From positions 1 to 5,454 of the forward strand of contig JAFDFO010000149.1 of assembly GCA_019309815.1 (NCBI GenBank): a stretch of DNA of 5,454 bases. The letters run 5' to 3'. Below are positions 1 to 5,454 of this stretch, in pieces. Source of the stretch: Deltaproteobacteria bacterium (GTDB taxonomy: Bacteria > Desulfobacterota > Desulfobacteria > Desulfobacterales > C00003060). The translations under genes and the position numbers were made by a program. The notes below the pieces were generated by a model. It was given only the letters and a program-made list of their open reading frames with translations, was not told the DNA's origin and did not search any database. The stretch's first letter is position 1. The number at the start of each line of letters is the position of its first letter.

Positions 1-1
1 A

Positions 2-1105
2 AGCCCGACCCCTGTGCAGGGGTCCGAGTTCACGCTCGACGTGGATATGGTTATTGCTGCAATCGGACAGGCCCCTGAGACGTCTTTCCTGTCCAGCGAA
101 CCCGGACTCGCAGAGGGTGGGAACCGGATTGTTACCAAAGATCCTGATGCATTGGCTACCCCCCTTGCCGGTGTCTTTGCCGGGGGTGACGCGGTTACCG
201 GCCCGGCAACCGCTATCAAGGCCATTGCCGCAGGAAAACGTGTAGCCAGCTCCATAGCTCTTTATCTGAAAGGGGAGGATAAATCCGTACCTGAAACCGT
301 TGAAGAGAGGGAATCTCCGAAGCTCGACTCGGGTGTCGTTGAAAAGACCGGGAGGTTTTCGAGATGTTCAGATTCGAGCCTTCCAATTGACACTCGGCTC
401 AAGAGTTTTGACGAAGTTGTCTCCGTTCTTTCTGAAGATATAGCGACCCAGGAAGCCCTCAGATGCCTGCATTGTTATCTGGGCGCGAGGGTTGACCAGG
501 ACAAATGCATTTCATGCCTTACCTGCGTCAGGGTGTGTCCGCTATCCATACCAAAGGCCGGGAAAATGGGAGAAATCAACCTTGATCCATTTTACTGTCA
601 GGCTTGCGGCATCTGCGCCCTTGAGTGCCCGGTCCGGGCGATTGACATTGATCTCCATTCCCACGGGCGTATTGTTCAATACACAGAAATGGCAATGAAA
701 CACTCACCGGAGGGTGCCGCGGCGATCGTTGGCTTTTTTGACCTCCACGGGAACTTCACCGCGGAGGACCTAAAAGGTTTGAAAAGAGACTACCCGGGCA
801 TTGTGCCGGTGCCCGTCTTTGGACTGAGGAGGCTTGACACGTTGCATGTCTTGAAGGCTTTCGAGTTCGGCGCTGACGCGGTTTTGTTCGCAACATGCCC
901 ACAGGAACGGGACCCCTTTCCGGAAACCAGAGACAAGGTTGAACGGTGTATCATGCATGCCAGGGCTGTAGCCGGGGCCTTGGGGCTGGAAAGCGAACGC
1001 CTTGTCATGTGCCCAATGCCTGAGCAGGGGCTCATTGAGCCCGCAGTGATTGATGAACTGATTCAAAAAATAAAGGAGATGGGTCCAAATCCGCTCCAAG
1101 CATAA
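2..1105 (+). CDS. GltD-type FAD oxidoreductase / ferredoxin / MvhD-like fusion protein (5' truncated by window edge)
   Basis: Probable electron-transfer subunit for the MetVF methylene-H4folate reductase encoded just downstream. The frame is open to the window edge and starts inside a domain, so the true N-terminus lies upstream; the GTG at 14 is only an internal codon. Residues are numbered from that codon. Residues 1-85 are the C-terminal part of a GltD-like FAD/NAD(P)H domain, with AAIGQAP (15-21) and the FAD-binding FAGGDAVTGPAT (55-66). A linker leads to a CLHC pair (151-154). A double [4Fe-4S] ferredoxin domain follows, with ligands C165, C168, C171, C175 and C195, C198, C201, C205. Residues about 235-358 resemble MvhD (hydrogenase/Hdr-associated iron-sulfur subunit), shown by RRLDTLHVLKAFEFGADAVL and the 'LG.E.ERL' stretch, but most cluster cysteines are absent. 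It ends 12 bases before metV, so the two are probably co-transcribed. The domain calls are firm; the partner and the direction of electron flow are inferred. Confidence 0.88.
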   Translation, partial: SPTPVQGSEFTLDVDMVIAAIGQAPETSFLSSEPGLAEGGNRIVTKDPDALATPLAGVFAGGDAVTGPATAIKAIAAGKRVASSIALYLKGEDKSVPETVEERESPKLDSGVVEKTGRFSRCSDSSLPIDTRLKSFDEVVSVLSEDIATQEALRCLHCYLGARVDQDKCISCLTCVRVCPLSIPKAGKMGEINLDPFYCQACGICALECPVRAIDIDLHSHGRIVQYTEMAMKHSPEGAAAIVGFFDLHGNFTAEDLKGLKRDYPGIVPVPVFGLRRLDTLHVLKAFEFGADAVLFATCPQERDPFPETRDKVERCIMHARAVAGALGLESERLVMCPMPEQGLIEPAVIDELIQKIKEMGPNPLQA

Positions 1106-1110
1106 GGAAG
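1104..1110 (+). promoter_or_regulatory. Ribosome binding site setting the GTG start of metV
   Basis: AAGGAAG begins inside the TAA stop of the preceding gene and lies 7 bases before GTG 1118. No ATG in this frame lies closer to it, so it supports the GTG start and points to translation coupled to the upstream flavoprotein gene. Confidence 0.6.
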
Positions 1111-1117
1111 ACGTCAC

Positions 1118-1786
1118 GTGATAACTGTAGAGCAGAAAAAACTAGAAGATATTGCTGAGATGACCGAGGGATACGGTCGCCTTCTGATCTTGGGGTGTGA
1201 GACCTGTGCCGCCATGTCTTTGGCGGGAGGGAAAAGACAGGCCGAAGAGGTTGCGGCTGCAATCCGTGTGACCAGAAAAATGTCCGGCGAGAATGGTGAG
1301 ATTGTCGAAGATGCGATCGCCAGGCAGTGTGAGCCCGAATTCGTGGATCTTGTTGAGGGAGGCGTGGCGCAGTGCGATGCGGTAGTCTCCCTGGCTTGTG
1401 GGGCAGGAGTTCAACTCCTGGCAGAGCGTTATCCGGACAAGGTAATCCTGCCGGGCTGCAACACATCCTTTCTGGGAATCACCGAAGAACTGGGGATTTG
1501 GTCAGAACGTTGTGCCGGTTGCGGCAACTGTATTTTGGACAAAACAGGGGGACTTTGTCCGATTGCCAGGTGTGCCAAGCAGCTCCTAAATGGTCCATGC
1601 GGGGGTTCCATGAACGGGAAATGTGAGATTAGCAAAAACGTCGATTGTGTGTGGCAATTGATCATTGACCGACTCACCAGGCTTGGCCGACTGGAGGTGT
1701 TGGAAGAGATCTTTCCCGTAAAAGACTGGTCACCCGCCGGACATGGCGGACCTAGGAAGGTGATAAGGGAGGATCTTACATCATGA
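1118..1786 (+). CDS. metV: MetV, methylenetetrahydrofolate reductase C-terminal-domain (zinc/Fe-S) subunit
   Basis: Partner subunit of MetF in the Wood-Ljungdahl pathway; in acetogens such as Moorella, MetV carries metal centres and links MetF to electron donors. The 222-residue protein holds 14 cysteines. The N-terminal half has LGCETCAAMS (C27, C30), C71, C86, C94 and PGCN (C114). The C-terminal half is the hallmark MTHFR_C motif: CAGCGNC (132-138), then TGGLCPIARCAKQLLNGPCGG (C147, C152, C161) and GKCE (C169), then C177. These can ligate zinc and [4Fe-4S] clusters; which residues hold which metal cannot be told from sequence. No signal peptide or membrane segment is seen, so it should be cytosolic. 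GTG is taken as the start because of the well-placed ribosome binding site at 1104-1110. The stop overlaps the metF start (ATGA, 1783-1786), so the pair is translationally coupled. The family call is very secure. Confidence 0.93.
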   Translation: MITVEQKKLEDIAEMTEGYGRLLILGCETCAAMSLAGGKRQAEEVAAAIRVTRKMSGENGEIVEDAIARQCEPEFVDLVEGGVAQCDAVVSLACGAGVQLLAERYPDKVILPGCNTSFLGITEELGIWSERCAGCGNCILDKTGGLCPIARCAKQLLNGPCGGSMNGKCEISKNVDCVWQLIIDRLTRLGRLEVLEEIFPVKDWSPAGHGGPRKVIREDLTS

Positions 1787-2700
1787 AGTCAGGGAGCAAT
1801 TTGGAAAAGATTCTGGAAAGCGGGCAGTTCGCTGTAACCGGCGAATGCGGACCTCCGAAAGGGACTTCTCCCAGGGTGATCCAGAAAAAGGGGGAACCGC
1901 TTAAGTCTTGCTGTGATGCATTGAATGTCACGGACAACCAGACCGCTATTGTGCGCATGTCCAGCTTTAGCGGGTGTGTGCTCCTCAAAGAGGTCGGTGT
2001 CGAACCGGTCCTCCAGATGGTGGTCAGGGACAGAAACCGCCTCGCCCTGCAGGCTGATCTCCTTGGTGCGGTTGCCTTGGGTATTCGAAATGTCCTCTGC
2101 CTTTCCGGCGATCATCAGCGGTTTGGCAATCACCCAACCGCCAAGGGAGTATATGACATCGACTCGATCCAGTTCCTGCAGATGGTCAAGAATATGCGGG
2201 ATGAAAACAAGTTCATCAACGGTGAGGAAATCTCAGGGGATGTCCCCTTGTATATTGGGGCAGCAGCCAATCCTTTTGCCGATCCCTTTGAGTTTCGCGT
2301 CACCCGTTTGGCGAAAAAGGTGAATGCTGGGGCCGATTTTATTCAGACCCAGGGCATCTTTGACATGCCCAAGTTCGTTGAATGGATGAAGATGGTAACA
2401 GACAGGGGTTTGGATCAGAAAACGCATATCCTGGCAGGGCTGATTCCGATCAAGTCGGTTGGTATGGCCCGCTACATGGCGAATAATGTGTCGGGACTGA
2501 GTCTTCCAAAAGAACTTGTCGACCGGATGGCCGATGCGAAAGAACCCAAGGAAGAGGGCATCAAGATCTGTTTGGAGCTTATTGAGCAACTCAAAGAGGT
2601 TGAGGGGGTGCACGGCGTCCATGTCATGGCAGTAGCTTGGGAAGATATCGTACCCCGGATAGTGGAAGAGGCCGGTTTGATGCCCAGGCCTGTCATGTAG
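1783..2700 (+). CDS. metF: MetF, 5,10-methylenetetrahydrofolate reductase
   Basis: Cytosolic flavoenzyme reducing methylene-H4folate to methyl-H4folate, the last step of the methyl branch of the Wood-Ljungdahl pathway (or the reverse in oxidative use). It has 305 residues, normal for the TIM-barrel MTHFR family. Seen in sequence: the N-terminal catalytic Glu in TGECGPPKG (E21, equivalent to E. coli Glu28); LCLSGDH (106-111), where D110 matches E. coli Asp120 near the flavin; YIGAAANPFADP (157-168); AGADFIQTQGIFD (182-194), where Q190 matches E. coli Gln183 and D194 follows; and the barrel strand LAGLIPI (218-224). The start ATG 1783 has an AAGGGAGG site at 1765-1772 and overlaps the metV stop. 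The separate MetV and the adjacent iron-sulfur flavoprotein suggest it takes electrons from that complex rather than directly from NAD(P)H (inference). No key residue is missing. Confidence 0.95.
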   Translation: MKSGSNLEKILESGQFAVTGECGPPKGTSPRVIQKKGEPLKSCCDALNVTDNQTAIVRMSSFSGCVLLKEVGVEPVLQMVVRDRNRLALQADLLGAVALGIRNVLCLSGDHQRFGNHPTAKGVYDIDSIQFLQMVKNMRDENKFINGEEISGDVPLYIGAAANPFADPFEFRVTRLAKKVNAGADFIQTQGIFDMPKFVEWMKMVTDRGLDQKTHILAGLIPIKSVGMARYMANNVSGLSLPKELVDRMADAKEPKEEGIKICLELIEQLKEVEGVHGVHVMAVAWEDIVPRIVEEAGLMPRPVM

Positions 2701-2709
2701 TGTTTTGGG

Positions 2710-2724
2710 AATGGAGTGATGGAG
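2710..2724 (+). repeat. Copy of the intergenic TGGAGTRA repeat after metF
   Basis: AATGGAGTGATGGAG, ten bases after the metF stop. It is the exact reverse complement of 5225-5239 in the other long gap of this window. It holds one full 8-base unit (TGGAGTGA, 2712-2719) and most of a second. The function is unknown; a dispersed intergenic repeat is the simplest reading. Confidence 0.65.
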
Positions 2725-2753
2725 CCAGCCAGGTTCTGACAGATTAAGGAATG

Positions 2754-2766
2754 ACTGGTGACCAGT
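2754..2766 (+). promoter_or_regulatory. Perfect palindrome ACTGGT-G-ACCAGT, possible operator
   Basis: Two 6-base arms around a single central base, centred 33 bases upstream of the first response regulator start, in the 92-base gap that separates metVF from the signalling genes. Size and position would suit a dimeric repressor or activator site. It is short enough to arise by chance, and no clear -35/-10 pair was found beside it. Confidence 0.3.
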
Positions 2767-2792
2767 AACAGAAAAAAGGGGAGGGATGCACC

Positions 2793-3200
2793 ATGGGAAC
2801 AAGTCCCAAGATTCTAGTAGTCGACGATGATCCTGATATGCGGGATGCTTTGCAGATGATATTGGAATCTGGCGGTCATACGGTCGTCACGGCCGAGGAT
2901 GGACAGCAATGTTTGGCCAAGCTGAAAGATGAGCAGCCGGACCTGATCATACTGGATCTCCTTATGCCGAAGATGGACGGTTTTGAAGTATGCAAGGCAC
3001 TCAAAGATCCTCGATACGCCAAGTACGGTAATGTGCCGATCATCATTCTTAGCTCGATTCAGGAAGGCGTGAGCCAGCGCCGTTACGAACTTGAAACGGG
3101 TGTCCAGCTCGATGTGGATGACTATGTGGAAAAGCCGATTGAAAGCAGTGTATTGCTGGAGAGGGTTGGAAAAATCCTTAAGAGGATCGGCAAAGCATAA
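2793..3200 (+). CDS. Single-domain response regulator (CheY-like receiver), first copy
   Basis: A 135-residue stand-alone receiver with no output domain. All phosphorylation residues are present: acidic pair D11/D12 in ILVVDDDPDMR, phosphoacceptor D55 in LIILDLLMPKMDG, switch Ser S87 in IIILSS, and K114-P115 in DDYVEKP. It should accept phosphate from a histidine kinase, most likely the one encoded two genes downstream, and act by protein-protein contact or as a relay carrier. The stretch from S87 to K114 is 27 residues, against 22 in E. coli CheY, an extension shared with the next gene. A strong GGGGAGG site (2778-2784) stands 8 bases before ATG 2793. The 92-base gap after metF means it may have its own promoter or be read through from metF; the sequence does not decide. 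The direct target is not visible. Confidence 0.93.
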   Translation: MGTSPKILVVDDDPDMRDALQMILESGGHTVVTAEDGQQCLAKLKDEQPDLIILDLLMPKMDGFEVCKALKDPRYAKYGNVPIIILSSIQEGVSQRRYELETGVQLDVDDYVEKPIESSVLLERVGKILKRIGKA

Positions 3201-3223
3201 AAACACAAATCATAGGTGCAGCC

Positions 3224-3607
3224 ATGCAAAAAGTACTCTTGGTAGACGACGATATTGAGTTTTGTGAGGCAACAAAACTCCTTCTGGAGAGCAATGGCTA
3301 TGAGGTGATTACAGCCCATGACGGCAAGGAAGGCCTGGCAAAAGTGCGGGCCGAAAAGCCGGATATCGTCATACTGGATGTGATGATGCCGGAAATGAGC
3401 GGGTACGACATCTGTGTTGTCATGAAGGAGGATTCAGATTTGAAGGGAATCCCGGTGATCCTCCTCACGGCCGTTGACCAGGCTTTGTTCCAGACAACTT
3501 ACACCAAGGTGATGGGTCTCATGACCGAGGCTGATGATTACATTCCCAAACCGGTTGAACCGGAAGTGTTGGTAAAGCGGGTACAAGACTTGCTGAGCAA
3601 CAAATAG
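3224..3607 (+). CDS. Single-domain response regulator (CheY-like receiver), second copy
   Basis: A second stand-alone receiver, 127 residues, starting 23 bases after the first. Active-site residues are complete: D8/D9 in VLLVDDD, D52 in IVILDVMMPEMSG, T82 in ILLTA, and K109-P110 in DDYIPKP. T82 to K109 spans 27 residues, the same long alpha4 region as in the first copy, so the two probably belong to one subfamily and may derive from duplication. They have clearly diverged: conserved core motifs match, but most surface positions differ, which suggests different partners. A modest AGGTG ribosome site lies at 3214-3218. The gene is followed after 7 bases by the kinase gene, so the three should be one transcription unit. 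It carries no DNA-binding or enzymatic output domain; the target is unknown. Confidence 0.93.
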   Translation: MQKVLLVDDDIEFCEATKLLLESNGYEVITAHDGKEGLAKVRAEKPDIVILDVMMPEMSGYDICVVMKEDSDLKGIPVILLTAVDQALFQTTYTKVMGLMTEADDYIPKPVEPEVLVKRVQDLLSNK

Positions 3608-3611
3608 GTAG
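3606..3611 (+). promoter_or_regulatory. Ribosome binding site overlapping a stop codon, supporting the kinase start at 3615
   Basis: AGGTAG begins inside the TAG stop of the second response regulator, close to ATG 3615. The alternative in-frame ATG at 3639 (Met9) has no recognisable site before it, although the receiver fold itself begins only there. The upstream start is therefore preferred, with some doubt. Confidence 0.4.
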
Positions 3612-3614
3612 ACG

Positions 3615-5105
3615 ATGCTAGTCCAACCGACCATAAATATGCTGGTGGTAGAAAACGATATCACCATTATGCGGAGATGCCGGGAGCTTCTCATAGATCA
3701 AGGCCACAAAGTCCGTACAGCCGAGAGCATTGAAGAGGCCCTGCAAATCGTCCAGAAACACCCGGGAGATGTGGACATCATGCTCCTTTCCCTGGAGCTG
3801 CCCGTATGGGGCGGCATGGCCCTCATCGAAACTCTGCAGAAGGCAAGGCGCGAGATTCTCATCGTAACTATGTCGGCCAACTGTGGCGAGGAGGCCATGG
3901 AGGCCATGCAGGCCGGTGCCTATGACTGCATCCGCAAGAGTTTTACCAACGATCGGTTCTGGACGAAGATGAATCGGGCGATAGAAGCTTTCAGGCTCAG
4001 GCGCAGGGTCGACATTCTCAAACGGCAAGAGAAGGCCGTCTTGAGGAGGGAGGAACACGACGCCCGTTCTCTCCTGGCCATCCTGAACAGCATTACCGAT
4101 GCCCTTGTGGTCACAGATTGGCAAACAAACGTCGTACTATTCAACAATAAGGCCGGACGCCTGTTTGGTCTGACCGAGGATAATGTGATTGGTCGTCCTA
4201 TTTCTGATTGTATGAAGTCGGATGAGCTGTTGTCGTTCTGTATGCGGGCCATGAAATCAGACAGCTCCCTTGCCACGTTGATGGAGGGTGAAGAACCTGT
4301 CATCAAAGCCGGTGAGAAGATGGTTCGGGTTCACGTTGACTCTGTAAAGAATCAAGCTGGAGCAGTTATTGGCGCAGTATGCTTGTTTCATGATGTCACC
4401 AAAGTGGATGCCATGGACAAGCTCAGATCCGATTTCCTCTCCATGGTTTCCCACGAGCTCAAAGCCCCGCTGAGCTCCCTTCTGATGCAGATTTCGGTCG
4501 TTCTCGACGGACTGGCAGGCGAACTCAGCGCGAAACAGACGGATCTGCTCGGTAAAGCCAAGGAAAAGACGAAAGGGATGATTACCTTAGTCAATGACAT
4601 TCTTGATTACCGACGTATTCAGGAAGGAAAATCGATCCAGAAAATTGAAAGTCTGAATTTGGCAGAAAATCTACAAAGAACGGTAGATTTAATGCGTCTT
4701 TCATCTGAAGAAAAAGGGGTTAGTATCACGTATGAAACCGGCCAAGATCTGCCGGCGTTTAGTGGGGATAGGGGCGGTATGGATGCTGTCTTCATCAACC
4801 TTATCAGTAATGCCATCAAGTACACCCCGAAGGGGGGAAACGTTAACGTGTCCCTGAACAAAGAGGGCAAAGGCGTACGACTGATGGTCGTGGATACCGG
4901 CATAGGGATTTCAGAAGACGATATTGAACGGATTTTTGAGAAATTCTATCGCATCAAGACTGAACAGACCAGAAGCATAGCGGGATCAGGGCTCGGTTTG
5001 TCGATTGTCAAAGGGATCGTGGACGCACACGGCGGTGTAATCCATGTGGAAAGCGAACCAGGAAAAGGGACGACCGTCATCGTGTCACTACCCGGGGAAA
5101 GATAG
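3615..5105 (+). CDS. Soluble hybrid-type histidine kinase: degenerate receiver - PAS - HisKA - HATPase_c
   Basis: A 496-residue cytosolic sensor kinase without membrane segments. Residues 9-125 form a receiver-like domain. Its expected phosphoacceptor Asp is Ser59 (IMLLSLELPVWGG) and its acidic pair is E13-N14, although K108 is kept, so it probably works as a phosphorylation-independent interaction or sensing domain. Residues 130-150 look like a charged helical linker. A PAS domain (about 152-263) includes SITDALVVTD, NNKAGRLFGL and VIGRPISDC; its ligand is unknown. The HisKA phosphoacceptor is H280 in SMVSHELKAPL. The HATPase_c domain has the N box (INLISNAIKYTPKGG, N395/N399), G1 box VVDTGIGIS (D427), F box IFEKFYRI and G2 box GSGLGLSIVKG (457-467), all intact. 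It follows the second receiver gene by 7 bases and is the obvious phosphodonor for both stand-alone receivers (inference). PAS-borne redox, haem or metabolite sensing is possible but not shown. Confidence 0.94.
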   Translation: MLVQPTINMLVVENDITIMRRCRELLIDQGHKVRTAESIEEALQIVQKHPGDVDIMLLSLELPVWGGMALIETLQKARREILIVTMSANCGEEAMEAMQAGAYDCIRKSFTNDRFWTKMNRAIEAFRLRRRVDILKRQEKAVLRREEHDARSLLAILNSITDALVVTDWQTNVVLFNNKAGRLFGLTEDNVIGRPISDCMKSDELLSFCMRAMKSDSSLATLMEGEEPVIKAGEKMVRVHVDSVKNQAGAVIGAVCLFHDVTKVDAMDKLRSDFLSMVSHELKAPLSSLLMQISVVLDGLAGELSAKQTDLLGKAKEKTKGMITLVNDILDYRRIQEGKSIQKIESLNLAENLQRTVDLMRLSSEEKGVSITYETGQDLPAFSGDRGGMDAVFINLISNAIKYTPKGGNVNVSLNKEGKGVRLMVVDTGIGISEDDIERIFEKFYRIKTEQTRSIAGSGLGLSIVKGIVDAHGGVIHVESEPGKGTTVIVSLPGER

Positions 5106-5183
5106 GGTCCGAACCACTTATCAATCCTGGTGAGAGAGTCGGTAGGTTGGTGAAGCTTAGTCTGTGCGGTGTGTATGAAATTC

Positions 5184-5229
5184 TGGAGTAATGGAAAAGA
5201 CTCTTTCACGGTTCTTTTCCATTACTCCA
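5184..5229. repeat. Perfect 17-bp inverted repeat (hairpin) downstream of the kinase gene
   Basis: Arms 5184-5200 (TGGAGTAATGGAAAAGA) and 5213-5229 are exact reverse complements around a 12-base loop. The stem is AT-rich (6 of 17 G/C) and no T-run follows on either strand, so it is not a classical intrinsic terminator, although it may still protect or end the kinase transcript. Its arms contain the TGGAGTAA unit also seen in the adjacent tandem array, which fits a repeat-derived element. Confidence 0.75.
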
Positions 5230-5245
5230 TCACTCCATTACTCCA
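5218..5245 (-). repeat. Tandem array of the 8-base unit TGGAGTRA (3.5 copies, minus strand)
   Basis: Read on the minus strand, 5245-5238 is TGGAGTAA, 5237-5230 TGGAGTGA, 5229-5222 TGGAGTAA and 5221-5218 TGGA. The array overlaps the right arm of the hairpin, and a further copy lies on the + strand at 5184-5191 in the left arm. Part of it (5225-5239) matches 2710-2724 exactly in inverted orientation. The remaining parts of the 175-base gap (5106-5183 and 5246-5280) show no promoter or other site that I can support. Confidence 0.7.
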
Positions 5246-5280
5246 ACGACGCAATGACATAAAGAGAGATAGTTTCAACA

Positions 5281-5454
5281 ATGCCTAACACGACGAATAA
5301 CGAGCATAAAGACTGTCCCCGCTGTCAGTCGGCATGTCCAATTCTGACCGATGCGAGGGAATATATCCAGCTCATTGCTGAGAGGAAATTCGAGGAGGCC
5401 TTTGCTTCAATAAGGAAGCTGAATCCTTTGCCCGGCGTATGCGGTCGCATCTGC
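5281..5454 (+). CDS. GltD-type Fe-S flavoprotein, N-terminal fragment (3' end beyond window)
   Basis: Only the first 58 codons are present and the frame stays open to the window end. The visible part is the N-terminal [4Fe-4S] domain (Fer4_20 type) that precedes the FAD/NAD(P)H domains of GltD, NfnB and dihydropyrimidine dehydrogenase-like oxidoreductases. Cysteines C12, C15 and C19 lie in DCPRCQSACP, followed by the helical REYIQLIAERKFEEAFASI and then PGVCGRIC (C54, C58), the family's 'P..CGR.C' signature. ATG 5281 is the only reasonable start, as an in-frame TAA lies at 5260-5262; a weak AGAGAG-type ribosome site stands at 5263-5268. It probably transfers electrons between NAD(P)H and iron-sulfur partners. 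It could equally be the first part of a larger fusion like the gene at the window's left end, or an accessory to formate dehydrogenase or a hydrogenase; the missing remainder decides. Confidence 0.8.
   Translation, partial: MPNTTNNEHKDCPRCQSACPILTDAREYIQLIAERKFEEAFASIRKLNPLPGVCGRIC

Noticed and set aside
14..16. GTG as the true start of the first gene
   Set aside because: The frame is open upstream to the window edge and the protein at this point is already inside a GltD-type FAD domain, so the gene is cut by the window.
1032..1466. 144-codon minus-strand open frame across the flavoprotein/metV junction
   Set aside because: Its translation is rich in Pro, Arg and His with no motif, as expected of a shadow frame, while the + strand carries clear conserved genes.
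2786..2788. ATG at 2786 as an alternative start before the first receiver
   Set aside because: It is in a different frame from the receiver and only 1-2 bases from the GGGGAGG site, which fits ATG 2793 well.
2233..2802. 189-codon minus-strand open frame opposite metF
   Set aside because: It lies almost entirely opposite the well-supported metF and its product shows no recognisable domain.
3618..4124. 168-codon minus-strand open frame opposite the kinase
   Set aside because: It overlaps the conserved receiver and PAS coding region on the other strand, with no family signature of its own.
5184..5229. Hairpin as a classical Rho-independent terminator
   Set aside because: The stem is AT-rich and no run of T follows either arm; it is better explained as part of the TGGAGTRA repeat, although a role at the transcript end is not excluded.
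5218..5245. CRISPR-like array
   Set aside because: The units are 8 bases, directly adjacent and without spacers, and no cas gene is present.

Overview
The window looks like part of a chromosomal carbon and energy metabolism locus of an anaerobic bacterium. A strictly anaerobic member of the Desulfobacterota (former Deltaproteobacteria) is the most likely source, by inference from gene content: a separate MetV, MetF, iron-sulfur flavoproteins of GltD/MvhD type, and a cytosolic PAS histidine kinase with single-domain receivers. No taxonomic marker is present, so this is not proven. All genes lie on the + strand.

Region 1 (2-2700) is a tightly packed three-gene block. It opens with the 3' part of a large flavoprotein that joins a GltD-type FAD/NAD(P)H domain, a two-cluster ferredoxin domain and a C-terminal MvhD-like domain. 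MetV (zinc-finger/iron-sulfur partner of methylenetetrahydrofolate reductase) follows after 12 bases. MetF (the catalytic flavoprotein) overlaps MetV by an ATGA. Together they would make a methylene-H4folate reductase complex of the Wood-Ljungdahl (acetyl-CoA) pathway. The flavoprotein would exchange electrons between NAD(P)H, ferredoxin-type clusters and MetVF. The MvhD-like domain has lost most of the cysteines that normally hold its [2Fe-2S] cluster.

Region 2 (2793-5105) is a signalling block: two intact CheY-like single-domain response regulators, then a soluble kinase with a receiver-like domain, PAS, HisKA and HATPase_c. The kinase's own receiver has Ser where the phosphoacceptor Asp should be. 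No DNA-binding output domain is encoded in the window, so the target of the phosphorelay is unknown.

Region 3 (5106-5454) holds a 175-base gap with a 17-bp perfect hairpin and a small tandem array of an 8-base unit (TGGAGTRA on the minus strand). The same unit recurs in the gap before the signalling block. The gap is followed by the start of a second GltD-type iron-sulfur flavoprotein gene that runs off the window. The signalling genes are therefore flanked on both sides by electron-transfer flavoproteins, which suggests (inference only) that they sense or tune the redox or C1 state.
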